Part shown: positions 6,301 through 9,076 of the stretch, in pieces | How the letters are laid out: every line of letters starts with the position of its first letter | How positions within the stretch are numbered: position 1 is the first letter of the stretch | Source of the DNA: CAZQQN01 sp964595485 | Lineage (GTDB): Bacteria; Bacteroidota; Bacteroidia; CAILMK01; CAYYUA01 | Assembly (NCBI GenBank): GCA_964595485.1 | Contig: CAZQQN010000058.1 | Location: 1-9,076, forward strand | DNA: 9,076 bases | Direction of reading: 5' to 3' | The notes under the pieces: generated by a model | The model's database searches: none | Told to the model about the DNA's origin: nothing | What the model saw: the letters and a program-made list of their open reading frames with translations, nothing else | Made by a program: the position numbers and the translations under genes

Positions 6301-9076
6301 TGTAACATATCCCTGGATATCGATAGTACGAATTGTGCGGAACAAGTCAAACTAAGCTGGACTACCCATCAATGGTGGAATAAGCTTAAGGGGTATGAAA
6401 TTTACCGGAAAAAATCCCCTGACACTTTTGCCCTTTTGGAGAAAATCAATTCCCCTGTTACTACTTTTACGGATACTACGGTGGTGCCTAAAGATACCTA
6501 TTGTTACCGGGTAAAAGCTATCAACGCCAATAAGCCGTATTCGGCTGCCTCAAATGATAGCTGTCAACTAATAGAAACGATGGGCAATCCGTCTTTAATA
6601 GCCGTTAGTAAATCCCAAACTTCCTTGAATAATGGTGAGACGGTGATTAAATGGAATAATCAAAAAGGTAAAAGCCGGGTTAAATACCAGAACCTTTATC
6701 ACAAAACCTCATCCAGTAATAATTTCAGCTTGCTAAAGGATAGCATTCCCCTTGCTGTTGACAGCTTTGTTCATTCCGGCTTGAATACCAAGGAGAAAGA
6801 TCATCAGTATTACTTGACCAACCAGGATGCCTGCGGTACTGAATCAGCCTCCTCAAGTAGTCATAAAACAATGAACTTGGATTTTAAGGTGGGTCGCTTG
6901 AGTCATTACCTTAACTGGAGTCCTTATCAGGGCTTCTCGGTCCAATATTACCTGGTTCAACAGAAAAAGGGTAACAGCTTTGTTACGGTCGATACTTTAC
7001 CAGGTAAAGATACAACTTACCGGTCATCCCCTGAGCCATGCAACAGGGCAATTACCTACCGCGTAAAAGCCATTGACAGCAATCAGCACAGCAGCCTTTC
7101 GGACACCAATACGAACCAGGCCGTGGAAGCCCAAAAGCCGAATAGCGCTCAGCCTAAGAATATATCTGTGATGCAGGATTCTGTTATTAAAATAATCTTC
7201 CGGGAATCGGACTCTTTGGATGTATTTGCTTACGATTTACTGCGTAGGGATGGCTCAGGAAATTATCAAATGGTTAAACGTATATCCTCCCCCAACAGCG
7301 GGGGGCTTATTAATTTCAGAGATACCCTGAATACCAGGAAAAAGCAATATTGTTATGTTATCCAAACCCTTGACTCCTGTTTGAATACCAGCCTAAGTGA
7401 TACCTTCTGCCAAATCCAATTAGCGGGAAGAGCGGGCAACATGAGGAATCTCCTTGATTGGGACCCGCTTAAAGGACTAAACGTATCAGTTTATTATGTA
7501 CAAAAGTTCAAGAATGATGGTTGGCAAAACATTGCTAAAACGACCGACACAAGTTATACGGATACCGGTCAAATGGCCTGTTATGCAAAGCAGTCCTATC
7601 GCATCATGGGTCTTCATTCTTCCGGTTCCGATACAGCTTATTCCGATACGCTTCAATTGACCCCTTATGATACGGTTGCTCCGGCTTCACCACAACTCCG
7701 GTTTGCGAGTGCTAAGGCTGAGGTCAAGGACAAGGTTAAGATTGAGTGGAATTGGCAACAAAATACCAATCAGAAATACTTTGAAGTCTGGCGGGATACC
7801 GGCTTTGGCAATTTCCAAAGATTAGATACCGTCATTTATGACAGCACGTACACGGATCCTTCGGCCAAACCGATGCAGACCCAACACCAATACTACATCA
7901 TTGCCACCGATAGCTGTGCAGCGGCCAATCGCTCTGCCCCCTCAGACACTGATCGAATCATGGTTCCACAGGCAAATACGGGTGCTTGCCGGCCTGAAAA
8001 CCGGCTAACCTGGAATGCCTATGATGACCTGCCGCAAGGTACGGATTACTACGAGGTTTATCGCAACCAGCCGGCAACCCAAAATGCCTTTAATCTTATA
8101 ACCTCGAACCTTGAACATTCCAATTACATCGACTCGAACGTCAAAGACACGATCACTTACTGCTACCGCATCAAGGCAATAGACACGAACTCCGGTTACA
8201 GCGCCCGGACGGATTCCGTTTGCAAGGAGCCGTTTAACTACCCGGTGCCGGATACTTCGGAAGTAATTCGCAGTACGGTTCAAGAAACCAGCCAAACGAA
8301 AGGGGAAGTGAAGGTTACCTGGGAGCAATACCCGAAATCAGATACCTTTGCCCGGGGTTATTACCTGTATTACGCCCGGAACAGTAAGAACGGGCCTTAC
8401 CACCTGCTGGCCAATATTGCTGACCTGCAGGACACCACCTTTGTTCACAAGGGCATTAACACCTCGAAGGACCTGCACAACTACCGGGTCATTGTGTACA
8501 ACCTCTGCCGCGATGAAGGCGGTTACCGGAATGAACACCGGCCGGTGAACCTGGAAGCCAAAAACGAAAACCTACAAATAAGCCTTAGCTGGTACCCGTA
8601 CCGGGGCTTCCCGGTTCAGGAATACGAAATCAAGCGATCAGTGAATAACAGTGCTTTCAAAAGCATTCAGACCCTTCAGGGCAGCGATACCAATTGGCTG
8701 GATACGGCTATTCAATGCGGTTGGCGCTATTCCTATAAGGTATTTGCTTATGGTAAAAATAATCGCCAGACCTCTGTTTCGGACACCGTGGTAAGGATGG
8801 GCTTTGATACTACCCAACCGCTTGCCCCTGTGGTCAAGCGGGCAACGGTAAGTGAAACAGGTCGTGTAAATGGGCAGGTAGCTATCAACTGGCCATTATC
8901 CACCACCCCGGATGCCGAACAGTACGCCATTTACCGGAGTGCAAGGGGAAATAATTACCAATTCCTGGATACCATTCAAGGCACAAGCTATACCGATCAA
9001 GGTTTGAATACTTACGAGGAAGATTATTACTACAAGCTAAAAACAATAGACAGTTGCCGTAACATCAGCGACAGCT
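3226..9076 (+). CDS. giant secreted surface protein: GEVED, seven-bladed propeller, PKD, Ig-like, FN3 array (3' end cut by the window)
   Basis: The frame is open for 1950 codons with no stop before the window ends. Domains in order: signal peptide (1-28), GEVED domain (36-177), a beta-propeller of seven 52-54 residue blades (182-547), a Ser-rich linker (549-593), PKD (594-678, with WEWDFDDP at 627-634), an Ig-like module (681-751), and thirteen FN3-like modules from about 757. The start is well fixed: an in-frame TAG at 3217-3219 rules out an earlier one, and the ATG at 3226 leads directly into a signal peptide. No catalytic residues are recognised, so a surface adhesin or scaffold is the best guess. 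Bacteroidota proteins with this FN3 pattern usually end in a T9SS type B (gliding-motility-associated) sorting domain; that is a prediction for sequence beyond the window. The modules near 7861-8940 have higher GC than the rest. Confidence 0.9.
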   Translation, partial: MIRIFTSRYGWLLWLLLLSVLLPEVNRAQTYTASPYCLPSADCSLGDEITSFSMGDFIHQNDSCGNDYKYFDSLTINVRLGNNYSIRLQNGQYSQGYGIWIDFNHDNDFNDPGEFVYNSQNNYNIGDTTFGNIKIPLSAKSGKTRIRVRSFFYQGLSSSDHCSSVAFGETEDYNIYLNPIRYQKTYGDTLSDVAYAGHFANDSGILLTGKTKSYGQGKSDVLLVKTNERGASDWYSTYGGSGSDVAKSIAAKPDSGYLLSGHTSSYGNGYSDFYVVSVQENGGMNWAKALGGNNADSATVVEKGSDGNFFLAGITESFGLSSRSIFLAKIDTSGNVIWDKTFGDFSGNADLPLFMKEDENGNLIVTGSTKSYGSGKNDAFLMKVDTSGALQWFKTYGGNDDEAGKSLSIGNGDRYLISGFTKSTGSGQKDGFLLKTDSSGSVKFYRVYGGSADESWNCVNRINQDSFLLAGYTESYGYGQKDGASCFVDSQGQIIWARVYGSDGNEEFLGTETSDGSTFVNSGFSDSLGIGENDFFALLSDTSGKGCNQRSISSFDQSASVSAVNQSISTKSVSSTIANGGVKNSPNGKTFSVCPINADFGVTDTCINDTTQFFDSTFANDYDGYNWEWDFDDPSSGNNRCTKQNPLHDFTDTQFYNVQLIASNGVLSDTTAKFIKINGPVFEINYSDTAICPNDSIQLNIGQSYQQYNWSPGERVSDSTIQNPYGYPGDEKLKLKATNAYGCRNTDTSRISNKKGAGPDPPNVRKLVTNNDSALTLYWDTAFNRSKFLSYRIYRKSENDTAFHFQTALKHFDTTHWQDTTAWQTDSVQYHYFIRVENKCGLLGDSSQVINSIVLDFDATGTKEIKFYWTPYSFEDSSFYHLQKDDSLLRTHYQDTFSRLTSCEFNDTFRVKAVDTAQADTIVSNTVKPDLSDTVAPLKTEIHYASTLNDTVNQLSWAPSSNDVKRYIVYRDTGNQSYMAQDTLNGRKDTVFFDTLNQSNQASTCYKVSALDSCFSNESPLSSEHCNISLDIDSTNCAEQVKLSWTTHQWWNKLKGYEIYRKKSPDTFALLEKINSPVTTFTDTTVVPKDTYCYRVKAINANKPYSAASNDSCQLIETMGNPSLIAVSKSQTSLNNGETVIKWNNQKGKSRVKYQNLYHKTSSSNNFSLLKDSIPLAVDSFVHSGLNTKEKDHQYYLTNQDACGTESASSSSHKTMNLDFKVGRLSHYLNWSPYQGFSVQYYLVQQKKGNSFVTVDTLPGKDTTYRSSPEPCNRAITYRVKAIDSNQHSSLSDTNTNQAVEAQKPNSAQPKNISVMQDSVIKIIFRESDSLDVFAYDLLRRDGSGNYQMVKRISSPNSGGLINFRDTLNTRKKQYCYVIQTLDSCLNTSLSDTFCQIQLAGRAGNMRNLLDWDPLKGLNVSVYYVQKFKNDGWQNIAKTTDTSYTDTGQMACYAKQSYRIMGLHSSGSDTAYSDTLQLTPYDTVAPASPQLRFASAKAEVKDKVKIEWNWQQNTNQKYFEVWRDTGFGNFQRLDTVIYDSTYTDPSAKPMQTQHQYYIIATDSCAAANRSAPSDTDRIMVPQANTGACRPENRLTWNAYDDLPQGTDYYEVYRNQPATQNAFNLITSNLEHSNYIDSNVKDTITYCYRIKAIDTNSGYSARTDSVCKEPFNYPVPDTSEVIRSTVQETSQTKGEVKVTWEQYPKSDTFARGYYLYYARNSKNGPYHLLANIADLQDTTFVHKGINTSKDLHNYRVIVYNLCRDEGGYRNEHRPVNLEAKNENLQISLSWYPYRGFPVQEYEIKRSVNNSAFKSIQTLQGSDTNWLDTAIQCGWRYSYKVFAYGKNNRQTSVSDTVVRMGFDTTQPLAPVVKRATVSETGRVNGQVAINWPLSTTPDAEQYAIYRSARGNNYQFLDTIQGTSYTDQGLNTYEEDYYYKLKTIDSCRNISDS
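3331..3756 (+). other. GEVED domain
   Basis: Residues 36-177 open with YCLPSADCS and an SFSMGDF segment. They pass through an acidic, possibly calcium-binding stretch, WIDFNHDNDFNDPGEF (100-115), and end with the family signature G-E-T-E-D-Y (168-173). This order (opening Cys, W-x-D-x-N-x-D-x-x-F near the middle, then GExEDY) matches the GEVED domain of Bacteroidota secreted proteins. It is probably a beta-sandwich whose binding partner is not established. Here it sits directly behind the signal peptide. Confidence 0.85.
3769..4866 (+). repeat. seven-bladed beta-propeller repeat region
   Basis: Seven tandem repeats start at residues 182, 234, 286, 338, 392, 444 and 496, a period of 52 with one copy of 54. 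Each opens with an aromatic residue and a (T/V/A)-(Y/F/L)-G-(G/D/S) motif (for example WYSTYGG, WFKTYGG, WARVYGS), then an acidic turn. A central strand such as GYLLSGHTSSYGNG follows, and most copies close with D-x-x-L-x-K-x-D-x-x-G. This is the SBBP/propeller-like repeat common in Bacteroidota and other environmental bacteria. Seven blades is a normal closed-ring number, so the propeller appears complete. Copy 3 (SFGLSSRSIF) and copy 7 (DSLGIGENDF) are the most diverged. Confidence 0.85.
5005..5478 (+). other. PKD domain followed by an Ig-like module
   Basis: Residues 594-678 form a PKD domain: an opening Cys-Pro, a D-x-T-x-F-F-D-S strand, the core motif WEWDFDDP (627-634) and a closing strand, FYNVQLIASNG. 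Residues 681-751 form an Ig-like module of the type seen in Bacteroidota gliding-associated proteins, with ICPNDSIQLNIG, YNWSPG and YGCRNTD. Both are spacer or binding modules in surface proteins. They link the propeller, through a Ser-rich linker (549-593), to the FN3 array. Confidence 0.75.
5494..9076 (+). repeat. array of thirteen fibronectin type III-like modules in an alternating A/B pattern
   Basis: From residue 757 to the window end I count thirteen FN3-like modules by their core aromatic residue in the W-strand: W779, W869, W957, W1045, W1143, W1231, F1325, W1412, W1508, W1596, W1699, W1789 and W1889. Each is followed by a Y-x-(I/V)-Y-R-like strand, a D-T-x-Y-x-D turn, and a Y-(R/K)-V-K-A-like strand. 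Odd-numbered modules (A) end in a D-x-C-like motif (DSC, DAC, NLC, NKC). Even-numbered modules (B) lack it and carry a Cys just before or within the Y-R-V strand. A-to-B spacing is 87-90 residues; B-to-A spacing is 88-103. The last module is cut by the window. Confidence 0.8.

Noticed and set aside
7300..7305. G6 tract (and another at 2943-2948) as a phase-variation switch
   Set aside because: The runs are short, the frame is intact through both, and phase-variable tracts are usually longer.
8005..8328. Antisense open frame of 107 codons within the FN3 array, with two more open frames near 8338-8548
   Set aside because: They lie opposite or out of frame to a long, clearly coding FN3 region. 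They are a by-product of its higher GC, with no recognisable protein features.
5494..9076. Array as DNA-level tandem repeats or CRISPR-like structure
   Set aside because: Repetition is at the protein level only. DNA identity between modules is low apart from short stretches, and there are no direct repeats with spacers.

Overview
The window looks like part of a Bacteroidota chromosome (Flavobacteriales, Chitinophagales or Cytophagales-like; I cannot place it more precisely). The evidence is the protein architecture: a C-terminal type IX secretion (T9SS) sorting domain, a GEVED domain, PKD and Ig-like modules, and fibronectin type III (FN3) modules typical of large secreted Bacteroidota surface proteins. 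A-rich gene starts without a clear Shine-Dalgarno sequence and a GC content near 40% over most of the window agree with this.

Layout. Bases 1-66 may be the last codons of an upstream gene. Bases 67-156 are a short leader. Bases 157-3183 encode a complete secreted protein of 1008 residues: signal peptide, a Bacteroidota surface-protein N-terminal domain, a cadherin/Ig-like domain, a PKD-like domain, two Ig-like domains, four Cys-containing tandem repeats, another Ig-like domain and a T9SS type A sorting domain. A 42-base gap follows. Bases 3226-9076 encode the first 1950 residues of a second giant secreted protein that runs off the window: signal peptide, GEVED domain, a complete seven-bladed beta-propeller, a Ser-rich linker, PKD, an Ig-like domain, then thirteen FN3-like modules, the last one cut. 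No RNA gene, CRISPR array, transposase or origin was seen. Every base from 157 to the end except the 42-base gap is coding on the + strand.

How the genes fit together. Both proteins should cross the inner membrane by Sec and the outer membrane by T9SS, ending on the cell surface or outside the cell. The first has a visible type A sorting signal. The second is of a type that usually ends in a T9SS type B (gliding-motility-associated) sorting domain, which would lie beyond the window. The same strand and the short gap suggest co-transcription. A role in adhesion, surface motility or polymer binding is inferred from architecture only; no catalytic domain is visible.

Most notable observations: (1) the FN3 array is a two-module super-repeat with regular A/B alternation in spacing and cysteine placement; (2) a block of about 1.1 kb inside it has clearly higher GC; (3) both proteins are packed with Asp-Thr/Asp-Ser motifs resembling the Bacteroidota O-glycosylation signal. 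I found no clear evidence of a wholly new system; this is mainly a rich example of a known class of surface protein.
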